From: UBA7662 sp036787895
GTDB taxonomy: Bacteria; Bacteroidota; Bacteroidia; UBA7662
DNA: 64,000 bases
Reading direction: 5' to 3'
Assembly (NCBI GenBank): GCA_036787895.1
Contig: DAIQOK010000007.1
Location: forward strand, 62,001-126,000
In this document: in pieces, positions 29,057 to 39,146 of the stretch
How positions within the stretch are numbered: the stretch's first letter is position 1
Layout: the number at the start of each line of letters is the position of its first letter
Position numbers and translations under genes: made by a program
Notes under the pieces: model-generated
Told to the model about the DNA's origin: nothing
Seen by the model: the letters and a program-made list of their open reading frames with translations, nothing else
The model's database searches: none

Positions 29057-31930
29057 ATGACCCAGTTTTCCGGCAATTCAGAGTTTCAGGCACGCCATAT
29101 CGGTCCAAACGCAGCGCATACCGCCCAGATGTTGAAAACCGTTGGCGTAAACAATCTTGAGCAGCTTATCGATGAGACCGTTCCTGCCAATATTCGCCGC
29201 AAAGAAGCTCTCAACATCCCACCGGCATTAAGCGAGCACGAAATGCTGAAACAACTTCGGAAGCTGGCCGACAAAAACAAAGTCTACAAAAGTTACCTCG
29301 GCATGGGTTATTACGACGTCATTGTGCCGGGCGTAATTCAGCGAAACATACTCGAAAATCCAGGTTGGTACACCCAATACACTCCTTATCAGGCCGAAAT
29401 CGCACAAGGTAGACTTGAAGCCCTGTTAAATTTCCAAACCATGGTGAATGACCTCACCGGCATGGAAATTTCCAACGCCTCACTTCTCGACGAGGCTACT
29501 GCCGCCGGTGAAGCCATGCTCATGTTGCATGCGCAGAGCAATGCCCACGGTAAAAAATTCTTTGTTTCAGAAAAGTGTTTCCCGCAAACAAAAGCCGTTC
29601 TAGAAACACGTGCAGAGCCCCTCGACATTGAAATTGTTTACGGCCTTGTTGAAAATTTCGACTTCAGCACCGACTACTTCGGCGTGCTTTTCCAATATCC
29701 CGATGGCTACGGCTGCATACGTGATTACAAAAACTTCTGCGAAAAGGCCAAAGCTGCCGGCATTTATGTAGCTGTGGTGGCCGATTTGATGAGCCTTGTA
29801 CTGCTGAGCCCACCCGGGGAGTGGGGAGCTGATGTAGTAGTAGGCTCGGCACAACGTTTTGGCGTACCTATGGGTTATGGTGGTCCGCATGCTGCTTTTT
29901 TCGCGACCAAAGAAGCTTATAAACGCGACATTCCCGGTCGTTTAATAGGCGTTTCTATCGATAGTCACGGCAACCAGGCTTTCCGCATGGCATTACAAAC
30001 CCGGGAACAGCATATCCGTCGTGAGAAAGCTACTTCCAACATCTGTACTGCTCAGGTTTTATTGGCCATAATGGCCAGTATGTATGCCGTTTATCATGGT
30101 CCTCAAGGCATACGTGCCATCGCACAGCGTATCCATCAGCGGGCAGCGCAACTCGATGTTGCCCTCAAACAACTCGGTTTCAACCAGCTGAATGAGCAGT
30201 ATTTCGATACCTTGCAGGTTAAACTCACGGAGGAAGAGCGTGAAAAGCTGCATCGAATCGCGGAATCGAAACAAATCAACCTCAACTTCTTCGTTCCTGG
30301 TCAGGTTGGCATTTCGGTCGACGAAACCACCTCCATAGCCGATTTAGGCCAGGTAATCAGTGTATTTGCCGCCATCACCAATGGCAAACAGGTAGATGTA
30401 GATCAGCTCAACCAGGAGGTTGATGCCAGCATCGACAGTCGTTTTGTACGTAATTCTGCCATTCTCTCCCATCCGGTATTCAACAGCCACCACAGCGAGC
30501 ATGAGATGCTGCGCTATATCAAGCAGCTCGAAAACAAAGATTTATCGTTGTGCCACAGCATGATTGCCCTTGGTTCCTGCACCATGAAGCTGAACGCCAC
30601 CACCGAGATGGTGCCTGTAACCTGGCCCGAATTCGGAGGAATTCATCCTTTTGCGCCACTGAGCCAGGCCGAAGGTTACAAGCAGCTTTTCGACGAGCTC
30701 AGCGATTACCTGAAAGATGTGACCGGATTTGCCGGCATTTCCTTACAACCCAATAGTGGTGCCCAGGGCGAATACGCCGGCTTGATGGTAATTCGTAACT
30801 ACTTTAAAGCCAAAGGCGAAGGTCACCGAAATATCGCCCTCATTCCTTCTTCGGCTCATGGTACCAACCCGGCGTCGGCTGTTATGGCAGGCATGAAAGT
30901 AGTCGTTACCAAATGCGACGAAGCCGGTAATATCGACCTCATCGATCTACGCGAAAAAGCCGAATTACACAAAGACAATCTGGCTGTTTTGATGGTCACT
31001 TATCCATCTACCCATGGTGTTTTTGAAGAAAGCATCATTGAAATTTGTCAGCTCATCCACGACAATGGCGGTCAGGTGTATATGGATGGTGCCAATATGA
31101 ATGCCCAGGTAGGTTTAACCAGTCCCGGATTGATTGGTGCCGACGTTTGTCACCTCAATCTCCATAAAACCTTCTGTATTCCTCATGGCGGTGGCGGACC
31201 TGGCATGGGTCCGATTGGAGTAGCGGCCCATCTTGTGCCTTACTTGCCTGGTCATCCGGTGCAGCAAATCGGCAGCAAAACAGCGATGACGGCTGTTTCG
31301 GCAGCTCCCTGGGGAAGTGCCAGCATTTTGCTCATCAGCTATACCTACATCCGTATGATGGGTCCCGATGGACTTACCAATGCAACCAAATGGGCCATAC
31401 TCAATGCCAACTACATCAAAGCACGCCTGGAGCAGCAATACGAAGTGTTGTACAGCGGCAGCAATGGCCGTTGTGCACACGAAATGATCATCGACTTCCG
31501 GCCATTCAAACAAACCGCCGGTTTGGAAGTAGAAGATGTAGCTAAACGTTTAATGGACTACGGCTTTCATGCGCCTACGGTTTCCTTCCCGGTTGCAGGC
31601 ACCTTGATGATTGAGCCTACAGAATCAGAACCATTGCATGAACTGGATCGTTTTTGCGATGCTTTGCTGCTCATCCGTGAAGAAATACGGGAAATCGAAA
31701 TGGGACTGGCCGACCGGGCAAACAATGTGTTGAAACATGCGCCTCACACTGTAGGTTTGGTAACCGGCGATAGCTGGGACCGCCCTTACAGTCGCCAAAA
31801 GGCTGCCTATCCAGCCACTTGGGTGGCACGTCACAAATTCTGGCCTTCGGTTGGTCGTATCAACAACACCTATGGCGACCGCAATCTCGTATGTGTATGT
31901 CCACCAATGGAAGCCTACGAAAACGCATAA
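29057..31930 (+). CDS. gcvP: glycine dehydrogenase (decarboxylating), P protein of the glycine cleavage system
   Basis: 957 aa, the fused P1+P2 form. It decarboxylates glycine and passes the aminomethyl group to lipoyl-GcvH. N-half (about 10-440) starts FQARHIGP; C-half (about 450-950) holds the PLP lysine K704 in HLNLHKTFCIPHGGGGPGMG. Other family motifs are GSCTMKLN and SSAHGTNPASA. Full length with both catalytic regions intact. gcvT and gcvH are not in the window. Together with kbl it converts threonine-derived glycine to one-carbon units. A strong terminator follows. Confidence 0.97.
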   Translation: MTQFSGNSEFQARHIGPNAAHTAQMLKTVGVNNLEQLIDETVPANIRRKEALNIPPALSEHEMLKQLRKLADKNKVYKSYLGMGYYDVIVPGVIQRNILENPGWYTQYTPYQAEIAQGRLEALLNFQTMVNDLTGMEISNASLLDEATAAGEAMLMLHAQSNAHGKKFFVSEKCFPQTKAVLETRAEPLDIEIVYGLVENFDFSTDYFGVLFQYPDGYGCIRDYKNFCEKAKAAGIYVAVVADLMSLVLLSPPGEWGADVVVGSAQRFGVPMGYGGPHAAFFATKEAYKRDIPGRLIGVSIDSHGNQAFRMALQTREQHIRREKATSNICTAQVLLAIMASMYAVYHGPQGIRAIAQRIHQRAAQLDVALKQLGFNQLNEQYFDTLQVKLTEEEREKLHRIAESKQINLNFFVPGQVGISVDETTSIADLGQVISVFAAITNGKQVDVDQLNQEVDASIDSRFVRNSAILSHPVFNSHHSEHEMLRYIKQLENKDLSLCHSMIALGSCTMKLNATTEMVPVTWPEFGGIHPFAPLSQAEGYKQLFDELSDYLKDVTGFAGISLQPNSGAQGEYAGLMVIRNYFKAKGEGHRNIALIPSSAHGTNPASAVMAGMKVVVTKCDEAGNIDLIDLREKAELHKDNLAVLMVTYPSTHGVFEESIIEICQLIHDNGGQVYMDGANMNAQVGLTSPGLIGADVCHLNLHKTFCIPHGGGGPGMGPIGVAAHLVPYLPGHPVQQIGSKTAMTAVSAAPWGSASILLISYTYIRMMGPDGLTNATKWAILNANYIKARLEQQYEVLYSGSNGRCAHEMIIDFRPFKQTAGLEVEDVAKRLMDYGFHAPTVSFPVAGTLMIEPTESEPLHELDRFCDALLLIREEIREIEMGLADRANNVLKHAPHTVGLVTGDSWDRPYSRQKAAYPATWVARHKFWPSVGRINNTYGDRNLVCVCPPMEAYENA

Positions 31931-31949
31931 ACAACCACTTTTGCTTGTC

Positions 31950-31984
31950 AAAAGCCCCGGCCAAAGGCTGGGGCTTTTTTTTTT
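31950..31984 (+). terminator. Rho-independent terminator of gcvP
   Basis: AAAAGCCCC-G-GCC pairs with GGC-T-GGGGCTTTT (one G-T wobble) around an AAA loop, followed by a run of ten T from 31975. Confidence 0.9.
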
Positions 31985-32096
31985 GACTGTTTGCGGATTT
32001 TTGCTCCCGGCTTTCGCCGTTTGAACTAACAAATATTAACTAAATGACTTTTATGTGAGCAACAAAGTGTAGCTTGCTTTAGCGAAATCTTAATTT

Positions 32097-33959
32097 ATGA
32101 AAAAATTATTACTCACCCTGGCCGGCGTAGCGCTGGTCACCGGCCTGATGGCCCAAACCGGAAGTCGCGGTCAGAAGCGGGCTTTGCAGGAACGACCAGC
32201 CCTATATGAAGATGGTCAACTTCGACCGGAAGCGGTATTGTGGTCGCAGAACTTCTCTAACACTACCGGTGTAAGCTTTGCACAAACAGCAGCTTCGAGC
32301 AATGGTTGGAAGATTATTTCGGCTTTGGAGCCCAATATCACTGCACAAAATTTTGGCACTACCTTAAATTCCCTCTCAGGAGGCCCTTTTGCCTTCATTA
32401 ACTCTGATTCATTTCCGAATGGTTCGCAGAACAGCTCGCTAATTTTAAAAGTTGGTGTGAGCTTGGCCGGCGTTTCAGGAGTACAGTTGAGTTTTCGGCA
32501 TTACTTCCGTCGCTTTCAGGAGCAGCATATTGTTGAAGTCAGTAACGACTCCACTGCCTGGGTAATCGTTTACAACAGCTCGCAAACCATCCCTGTAAAC
32601 ACAACCATTCCAAATGCTACTTTGGAGGAAATCAACATCTCTACCGTTGCCGCCAACCAAGCTAATGTATGGGTGCGCTTTCGTTATGTTGGCGCCTGGG
32701 ATTGGTTTTGGGCGGTAGATGATGTAGAGATATCGGATTTGCCACCCAACGACCTTAAATTGGAGGACTACAGTATTGTACCTGAAAAACGACTTGTATT
32801 TTATGGAACCAATACCCCGAACCACAAGACTGATTCGCTTACTTTTCAAGGAGCAGTATTGAACTTTGGCACGAATAGTCAGCCAAACACCCGCATGACG
32901 AGTACTATCATGGCCGGTGCCAATACCCTGTTTAACAATACATCGAGCAGTGTAACTCTGGCCGGTGGCGCCAGAGACACCCTTGAATCGACTGGTGGCT
33001 TTAATCTGAATACCGTGAATGGCTCCGGCGAATTGGTTGCACGTATATTGTTGCAGTCCGATTCGCTAGATGGCAGTCCGGCCAACAATGAAGTGACCCT
33101 ACGCTTTAATATCGGCGACAGCGTGATGAGCGTAGCGCGTCCAACGGCGGAACGCACCACCACCCTGGGCACAAGCTCCTTTGGCGCCGACAGTCATGAC
33201 GGCTTCATCCTCGCCTCCTTAATTGAGCTTTCTGAACAAGACACCATTACCGGCATCAAAATTCGTCTAGGCAACAGTACACCCGGCGCTTTGATTCAAA
33301 TCAGTGTGAGAGATACCGCCGGATTGTTTGGCACGCCTGCAGGAGGCATTTCCTTCCCAATTTTAATGGAGGCGGATTTATATACACTCAGCAGTGCCGA
33401 TACAGCCGCCGGTTATGTCGTTATACCTATTCCTGACATCCTGGCTGGCTTGCCTCAAAATCGTGTGCTTGCTGCCGGCGCCTATTATGTGGCTGCCGAG
33501 CTATATTCGTCGTCAGGAACTACACACATTCGGGTAGTAGATGATTTAAGCTATGACCGCTTCCAACCAACTTATGCCTCCATGATTTACATAGCAACAG
33601 ATGCTACCTGGTATAACAATGGGGTATCGATGGCAGTTGAAGGTGTATTTGGTCGTGTTTTATCCAGCAACAGCTCCATTGCGGAATTGGAAAATGGCAA
33701 CTTAAAATTTGGTGCTGTATACCCTAATCCGGCTCAAAATGAGTTGAACTTGCCGTATACCTTAAAAACCAATGCACAGCTGAAAGTGAATGTGCGCGAT
33801 CTGACCGGTCGTTTGGTTTATAATCAAGCGGCACAACATCAAACCGCCGGCGATCACCTGTTTACTTTAGCTCTTGATCAATTACGTTCCGGGGTTTATT
33901 TCGTTGAGCTCAATGCCAACGGTCAATTACGCCGGCAGAAATTTGTAGTGAATCGTTGA
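32097..33959 (+). CDS. T9SS-secreted protein, paralogue 1 of 3
   Basis: 620 aa: signal peptide (about 1-20, ending TGLMAQ); a jelly-roll domain of the choice-of-anchor J/MAM type (about 48-225), with VEVSNDSTAW and VWVRFRY...WAVDDVEIS; a linker opening NDLKLEDYSI; a CARDB-like domain (about 245-345); a second beta domain shared with the next two genes (about 350-530; LSEQDTITGIKIRL, GAYYVAAELYSSSG); and a T9SS type A sorting domain from YPNPAQNEL (about 541-620). Probably surface-attached or released. No catalytic motif is evident. Homologous end to end with the next two proteins, so they arose by tandem duplication. Confidence 0.85.
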   Translation: MKKLLLTLAGVALVTGLMAQTGSRGQKRALQERPALYEDGQLRPEAVLWSQNFSNTTGVSFAQTAASSNGWKIISALEPNITAQNFGTTLNSLSGGPFAFINSDSFPNGSQNSSLILKVGVSLAGVSGVQLSFRHYFRRFQEQHIVEVSNDSTAWVIVYNSSQTIPVNTTIPNATLEEINISTVAANQANVWVRFRYVGAWDWFWAVDDVEISDLPPNDLKLEDYSIVPEKRLVFYGTNTPNHKTDSLTFQGAVLNFGTNSQPNTRMTSTIMAGANTLFNNTSSSVTLAGGARDTLESTGGFNLNTVNGSGELVARILLQSDSLDGSPANNEVTLRFNIGDSVMSVARPTAERTTTLGTSSFGADSHDGFILASLIELSEQDTITGIKIRLGNSTPGALIQISVRDTAGLFGTPAGGISFPILMEADLYTLSSADTAAGYVVIPIPDILAGLPQNRVLAAGAYYVAAELYSSSGTTHIRVVDDLSYDRFQPTYASMIYIATDATWYNNGVSMAVEGVFGRVLSSNSSIAELENGNLKFGAVYPNPAQNELNLPYTLKTNAQLKVNVRDLTGRLVYNQAAQHQTAGDHLFTLALDQLRSGVYFVELNANGQLRRQKFVVNR

Positions 33960-33984
33960 TTCTTGCTACCAGCAAATTGAATAT

Positions 33985-34009
33985 AAGAGGCCTTTGGGCC
34001 TCTTTTTTT
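33985..34009 (+). terminator. Rho-independent terminator after paralogue 1
   Basis: AAGAGGCC/GGCCTCTT stem with a 4-nt TTTG loop and T7 tail. Confidence 0.9.
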
Positions 34010-34263
34010 GTTTTTAGACAAACAACACCGCTTGAGTTAACCGCCAAAAAACAGTGGCAAATATATCCCCTTGAATCAAGCCGCAAAAAGTCTGTAGAAT
34101 CGCCAACAGACGTTAACAATTTCCAATTTTATACAATCAAACAAATTCAATGGTCATTCTTAGGTTTTGTTAGCGTCTCTTAGCTTTCGTTGACGTTGCC
34201 TACACATTCTTGTGACAATGCCCGGCGGGGGTGGGTCTAATTTAGATTTCAAACCCCAACGCT
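34010..34263 (+). other. 254-bp region between T9SS paralogues 1 and 2
   Basis: AT-rich, no ORF or RNA gene recognised. TAGCTTTC (34181-34188) is one base off the TAnnTTTG -7 box but has no matching -33 element. The preceding terminator means paralogue 2 needs its own promoter here. Confidence 0.35.
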
Positions 34264-36378
34264 ATGAAACGTCTCCTTTTTCTCGGCTTTTTCAGTGTTT
34301 CTATTGGTGCTACTGCCCAAGACAATCACAATCCGGTTGCTAACCGACTAAAACTTCAGCAACTCGGTCAAACAACCACCATCCGGGCTGATTTGCCTAC
34401 AGCTAACCAGCCTGTTGGTGTGAACACACCTATTGCCCAACGCTTGCGCCAACAGCAATTGCCGCAAGTCAATAGTATTCGGCTTTCACCACCATATCCG
34501 GGATCACCGAGTAATCAAAGTCCCATCGCCAACCGTTTGCGCTTAAACCCCCTACCAATTGCTCCGGTTAATCACAGCTATCAGGCCCGCATACATAGTG
34601 GTGCGCAATTAATTTATGGCAGCGATTTTAGCGTAGCTGCCGACTGGGTAAGCGGAAAAGCCAGTGGCACTTCCGGCGATTGGGTCATTTCTGCCACCGG
34701 AGCAAGTGGTCCCTTTAGTATAGGTACCATACAATCTACCACCCGCACCAATGGTTTCGCCAAATTCGACTCTGACCTGGGCTGCAGCGGCAACCAGCAT
34801 GCTTGGATAAGCATGAGCCAACCCATCAGCCTCAGCAACCACCCTGCAGTAATCGTTGAGTTTCAACAGTATTACAGTAAATACATCGACTCCACTTTTG
34901 TGGATGTAAGTAGCAATGGCACAAGTTGGATGGCCTATGAAGTCAATAGCCAATATGCCAACAACGATATCTCCCCCAATCCCGAAACCGTTCAGCTCAA
35001 CATTTCAGCTGCAGCCGGCGGTCAGCCCTTGGTATGGATTCGTTTTCGCTTTTACAGCCGTACAGCAACTATGGGGCCCGGTGCCGGCTGTGGTTACGCC
35101 TGGATGGTAGACGACTTCAAGGTAATGACCCTGCCCGACAACGACCTGGTGCTGGAGGATCATGCTGTAAACCCCAGTAACAAGCTGCTTTTTTACGGTC
35201 GTACACCGATAAACCAACTCAACGACTCTATCAATTTTATAGCTACAGCGCACAACTTCGGCGCGGCTTCCCAACCCGGAACTTTGATGTATGGTCAGGT
35301 TCGCAACGACAATGGCACCTATCGTTTTGCCGACACCGTATTTCGGAGCACGCCTTTATTGGTAGACGCCAGAGATACATCGGCAACCACCAAGTGGTTT
35401 AATATGGTGGGTACACCGATTGGTCGTTACAATTATGTTATAGGCTATAAAAGCGACTCGGTAGATGCCACCCCAACCAACAACGCCATTTCGAGAAATT
35501 TTTATATAACCGACACTACTTATCGCTTATCGTCGGACTTCTCGCGCACCAATGGCCTGACGACCGATAGTTGGGACTATACCGATGATGGCTTGCGCAT
35601 GGCTGTCTTTTATGAACTGCCCGAGGGCGACACCATTACGTCTGTAACGGTTCGTTTAACGTCCACGACCCGGGTAGGAGCCTTGCTCCATGCTACTGTC
35701 CGCGACACTTTTGGCCTATTTACCAATTACCAGGCGGCTTTGCAGAATCCTTCCAGCTTTGCCCCCTTCCTCGAATCGGATATGTATGAAGTTACAGCCG
35801 CCGACAGCATAGCAGGCTTTGCCACCATTACCATTCCTTCGGTTTTATTCGGCGGAACCTTGCAAAACACCATTTTACCTGCCGGCGCCTACTTTGTTGC
35901 CGTTGAACTTTTCAGTTCCAATGGCCAATACCCCTGTGGCGTGCTTGACGATGAAAGTTTCATTGCCTTTATGCCGCCTTACGCCAGCCTCACCTTCATT
36001 CCTGCTGACCCTGCTGATCCCGGAAGCTCACCACGTTGGTGGACCAATGGCACAGCTCATGCCGTCTATGCCAATTTCGGTCGGCCGGGGAATGTAAGCG
36101 TAAACGACTTAACACAGTTCGCTATTGGTTTAAAAGCTTACCCTAATCCAAGTCAAGGTTTGGTTCAAATTGACTTTGAACTGATTCAATCGAGTCCTGT
36201 ACAACTGCAAATCCGCGATATGCAGGGCAAACTTTTGCAACAAACCAGCTATGGACAGCTAGCTGCCGGCGAACATCGTCAAGAACTCAATCTGAATGGC
36301 TTGATGGCAGGCATGTATTTAATCCAGCTTCAAACCGGCAAACAATCACAGTTCACCAAGCTCATACTTCAACCCTAA
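34264..36378 (+). CDS. T9SS-secreted protein, paralogue 2 of 3, with N-terminal triple repeat
   Basis: 704 aa. Signal peptide (1-19, ending GATAQ), then three repeats of about 31 residues opening (N/T/S)P(V/I)A(N/Q)RL at residues 23, 55 and 86, absent from the paralogues. Then the jelly-roll (about 118-285; FVDVSSNGTSWM, YAWMVDDFKVM), the NDLVLEDHAVNP linker, CARDB-like domain, the shared beta domain (LPEGDTITSVTVRL, GAYFVAVELFSSNG) and the T9SS sorting domain from YPNPSQGLVQ (about 625-704). Cysteines C179 and C279 may form a disulfide. Function unknown, probably adhesive or matrix-binding. It is 25 bp before paralogue 3, so the two are likely cotranscribed. Confidence 0.85.
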   Translation: MKRLLFLGFFSVSIGATAQDNHNPVANRLKLQQLGQTTTIRADLPTANQPVGVNTPIAQRLRQQQLPQVNSIRLSPPYPGSPSNQSPIANRLRLNPLPIAPVNHSYQARIHSGAQLIYGSDFSVAADWVSGKASGTSGDWVISATGASGPFSIGTIQSTTRTNGFAKFDSDLGCSGNQHAWISMSQPISLSNHPAVIVEFQQYYSKYIDSTFVDVSSNGTSWMAYEVNSQYANNDISPNPETVQLNISAAAGGQPLVWIRFRFYSRTATMGPGAGCGYAWMVDDFKVMTLPDNDLVLEDHAVNPSNKLLFYGRTPINQLNDSINFIATAHNFGAASQPGTLMYGQVRNDNGTYRFADTVFRSTPLLVDARDTSATTKWFNMVGTPIGRYNYVIGYKSDSVDATPTNNAISRNFYITDTTYRLSSDFSRTNGLTTDSWDYTDDGLRMAVFYELPEGDTITSVTVRLTSTTRVGALLHATVRDTFGLFTNYQAALQNPSSFAPFLESDMYEVTAADSIAGFATITIPSVLFGGTLQNTILPAGAYFVAVELFSSNGQYPCGVLDDESFIAFMPPYASLTFIPADPADPGSSPRWWTNGTAHAVYANFGRPGNVSVNDLTQFAIGLKAYPNPSQGLVQIDFELIQSSPVQLQIRDMQGKLLQQTSYGQLAAGEHRQELNLNGLMAGMYLIQLQTGKQSQFTKLILQP

Positions 36379-36403
36379 TTCAAATCTTATTCAATTCTAT
36401 TTT

Positions 36404-38314
36404 ATGAAAAAAATCCTACTTCTAGCGCTTAGTTTGGGCGCTTTATCGGCGCAAGCTCAAAAGTCGAACGCCGACGCAGCACTGGCTCCATTACGCGACA
36501 TCGCCCCGGAAGGCCGATCGGTACAAGTAATACAATCCACCACTTATCAAACTGAGGCAAGCACAGTAGTCTGGTCTGAAAATTTTGCGGGTGGTTTTCC
36601 GGCAGGCTGGATACAAATCGACTCTTCCAACATCAATCCCTGGAAATGGAGCCTGAATGGCAGTCGTGGCTTTTTTAATGGTCCGGGTGCCGGTCAGCCT
36701 TCGCCTGGAATACAGTCGACCACACGAACCAACGGCTTTTTACTCAACGACCCGGATTCCGCGAATCATTTCACTTATGGCCAGCCTTCGGGTAATACTT
36801 ATCAGTATTTGTCTTCCTATGTTCAGACCTCTAAAATAACTGGTCTGGCCGCTACGCCTTTTCTAAAATTGGAATTTCAGCAGCACTTTCGAATGAATAA
36901 TGAAGTGAGTCCTTTGGTGCAGTTGTCGACCGACTCAACCACCTGGACCACCATCAACATTCGTCAATTGGTAGCGAGCAATGCTGCATCACCCGATCCT
37001 ATGCTCATAAGTTTGAATATCACCAACATACTGAATGGTCAAAATCAATTATGGATCCGTTTTGGCTGGAGTGCACGCGTGTATTATTGGATGATAGATG
37101 ACATCCAGCTCCGGACACTCGAAGACAACGACCTGGCCATTGAAGACATAGGTCTTGCAAATGCCAATCGGGTAATTAACTATGCTCAGTTGCCCCTTCG
37201 CCAGCTAAGTGCCAATTACACCCCGGAAGTAATGCTTTTCAACAATGGTTCGCTTGCACAGCCCAACACCCGGCTCGAAGCGGCCTTTTATAATACTGCA
37301 GGAGTAGCCATAGCCAGCGGAACCAGCCCGGTGCTTTCCAGTTTTGCTGCCGGTTCACGCGATACCCTCGAAACAGCCGCCATCTCTACCGCTAATTTGG
37401 TTCCCGGTAACTATGTGTTACGCTATCATGTACGTTCTGATAGTGTTGATTTTAATCCTTTGGATAACCGAGACTCTCTTCGACTCCTGGTGGGGGATAC
37501 CGTTATGGCATTGGACGGACACAATAAACGAATCAGCTTTTCAGGCACAAATTCTTTCACTGGAGGAACAGATGGTTTGATTTTCGCCAACTATTTTGAA
37601 CTCCGCCAGCCCGACACGATTACGTCGGTTACCGTACTTTTATCAGCACAAACCCGCCCTGGCGCATTATTGGTGGCTTCTGTACGTGATACCTCCGGAG
37701 AGTTTACCAATCCCGCTTCTTTACCCGTACTCCTTGAATCGGAAATCTACTCCATAACCCGTCAAGATAGCATGGCCGGTCGTGCAATCATTCCCATTCC
37801 CACCCGACTATCGGATGGTACACCGCAAAATGTGGTCTTACAACCCGGCGATTATTTTGTAGGTATTGAAATGTACAGTAACAACGACGTCAACCGCGTT
37901 CGTATCCTGGATGATGAAAGTATTGAGCAACCCTTTTATGCTGCCATCATCTTCATGCCTGGCGATCGCTGGTATTCGAACGGAAATGCATGGGGAATAC
38001 GGGCCAATTTCAACCGGGTTGGGGCAGCCCTTGCATTGGCGAAAACCAGTACGGTTAAAGCCATTAAAACCTATCCTAACCCACAAATCGCAGGTGCTGG
38101 TATTGTGGTAAGCCTTGAACTAGAGCGTGCCGGTGACTGGCAATTGGAGGTTTACGATGCCATGGGTCGTCGTTTCCAAGTGCCGGTAAAAATTGAAAAA
38201 ACAGCATCACACTATCAATTCGACATTTCTACGGAAGGATTAGCCGCAGGCATTTATCATTTACGCCTGAGCAACGGTACGGAAGTAGTCAACCAAAAGC
38301 TCAGTTTGTACTAA
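36404..38314 (+). CDS. T9SS-secreted protein, paralogue 3 of 3
   Basis: 636 aa: signal peptide (about 1-18, ALSAQAQ), choice-of-anchor J-like jelly-roll (about 52-245; VWSENFAGGFPAGW, WIRFGW...YWMIDDIQL), the NDLAIEDIGL linker, CARDB-like domain, the shared beta domain (LRQPDTITSVTVLL, GDYFVGIEMYSNND) and a T9SS type A sorting domain from YPNPQIAGAG (about 553-636). The Glu-Asn-Phe start of the jelly-roll is the most canonical of the three. Cotranscribed with paralogue 2; a terminator follows. Confidence 0.86.
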   Translation: MKKILLLALSLGALSAQAQKSNADAALAPLRDIAPEGRSVQVIQSTTYQTEASTVVWSENFAGGFPAGWIQIDSSNINPWKWSLNGSRGFFNGPGAGQPSPGIQSTTRTNGFLLNDPDSANHFTYGQPSGNTYQYLSSYVQTSKITGLAATPFLKLEFQQHFRMNNEVSPLVQLSTDSTTWTTINIRQLVASNAASPDPMLISLNITNILNGQNQLWIRFGWSARVYYWMIDDIQLRTLEDNDLAIEDIGLANANRVINYAQLPLRQLSANYTPEVMLFNNGSLAQPNTRLEAAFYNTAGVAIASGTSPVLSSFAAGSRDTLETAAISTANLVPGNYVLRYHVRSDSVDFNPLDNRDSLRLLVGDTVMALDGHNKRISFSGTNSFTGGTDGLIFANYFELRQPDTITSVTVLLSAQTRPGALLVASVRDTSGEFTNPASLPVLLESEIYSITRQDSMAGRAIIPIPTRLSDGTPQNVVLQPGDYFVGIEMYSNNDVNRVRILDDESIEQPFYAAIIFMPGDRWYSNGNAWGIRANFNRVGAALALAKTSTVKAIKTYPNPQIAGAGIVVSLELERAGDWQLEVYDAMGRRFQVPVKIEKTASHYQFDISTEGLAAGIYHLRLSNGTEVVNQKLSLY

Positions 38315-38335
38315 CAGAGACTGAAGCAGTAGGGT

Positions 38336-38368
38336 GGGCTGGTTGTCGGGAGATAACCAGCCCTTTTT
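38336..38368 (+). terminator. Rho-independent terminator ending the T9SS paralogue cluster
   Basis: GGGCTGGTT (38336-38344) pairs with AACCAGCCC (38355-38363), with a short inner stem and GGGA loop, followed by T5. Confidence 0.88.
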
Positions 38369-38423
38369 GTTGGCTGTTCTATTGTAAATATCGGCTCAAC
38401 CGGGTATTTTTCAAGATAGTATC

Positions 38424-39122
38424 ATGCTTTACCTTGCTCAACATCATGTTATCGATCCCGGAAGCTCCTGGTGGTGGGCCGGTTTAGGTATATTATTTCT
38501 TCAGATAATATTGGCTTTACAACTTGGAAAAAGTCTTTCCGTAGCCGGTAGGAAGCGTTTTGAGCAGGGCTGGGGTTTATTGTTGTTGGTGATTTTCCTG
38601 GGTATGAATTTTTATCGCCTCTACCAGGGTGTATGGCACCTCAGCGACAGTTTACCCTTGCAGATGTGCGGCATGAGCCACCTTCTGGCCATTGCAGCTC
38701 TTTTATTTCGTCAAAAATGGGCCTTCCTGCCTTTGCTTTTCTGGGGTCTGGCCGGCGGCATCCATTCTTTTCTCACACCCGAGCTAACTTTAGGCAGCAA
38801 TACTTTTTTCATCAGTGAATACTATTTCACCCATGCTTCTATCATTGCCGCCCCATTGTACCTTATTTGGGTGAATGGTCACCGCATCAGTCGCTGGAGC
38901 TGGCTAAAAGCCCTGTGGTGGAATAATCTGATCCTCTTACCCATTGGTTTGTTGAATGTACTGCTCGACGCCAACTATATGTACCTCAGCACCAAACCAT
39001 TGGCCAATAATCCTTTCGTCATGGGAGACTGGCCTTGGTACATATTGGGTTTCGAATTGGCTGCTGTACTCCACTATGTAGCTCTTTCTTTCGTTTTCAG
39101 AAGCCATTGGGCGAAAACCTGA
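38424..39122 (+). CDS. TIGR02206/YwaF family integral membrane protein
   Basis: 232 aa, about six to seven membrane helices. Family signs are SLPLQMCGMSHLLAIAALL, the glycine-rich FWGLAGGIHSFLTPEL and the late N-x-MYL-x-KP...WPWY block. The family is widespread in Firmicutes, spirochaetes and Bacteroidota, with no established function. It is flanked by a terminator upstream and a dyad-rich gap downstream, so it is probably monocistronic. Confidence 0.82.
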   Translation: MLYLAQHHVIDPGSSWWWAGLGILFLQIILALQLGKSLSVAGRKRFEQGWGLLLLVIFLGMNFYRLYQGVWHLSDSLPLQMCGMSHLLAIAALLFRQKWAFLPLLFWGLAGGIHSFLTPELTLGSNTFFISEYYFTHASIIAAPLYLIWVNGHRISRWSWLKALWWNNLILLPIGLLNVLLDANYMYLSTKPLANNPFVMGDWPWYILGFELAAVLHYVALSFVFRSHWAKT

Positions 39123-39146
39123 CACTGTCAATTGAAAATCGCTGAA

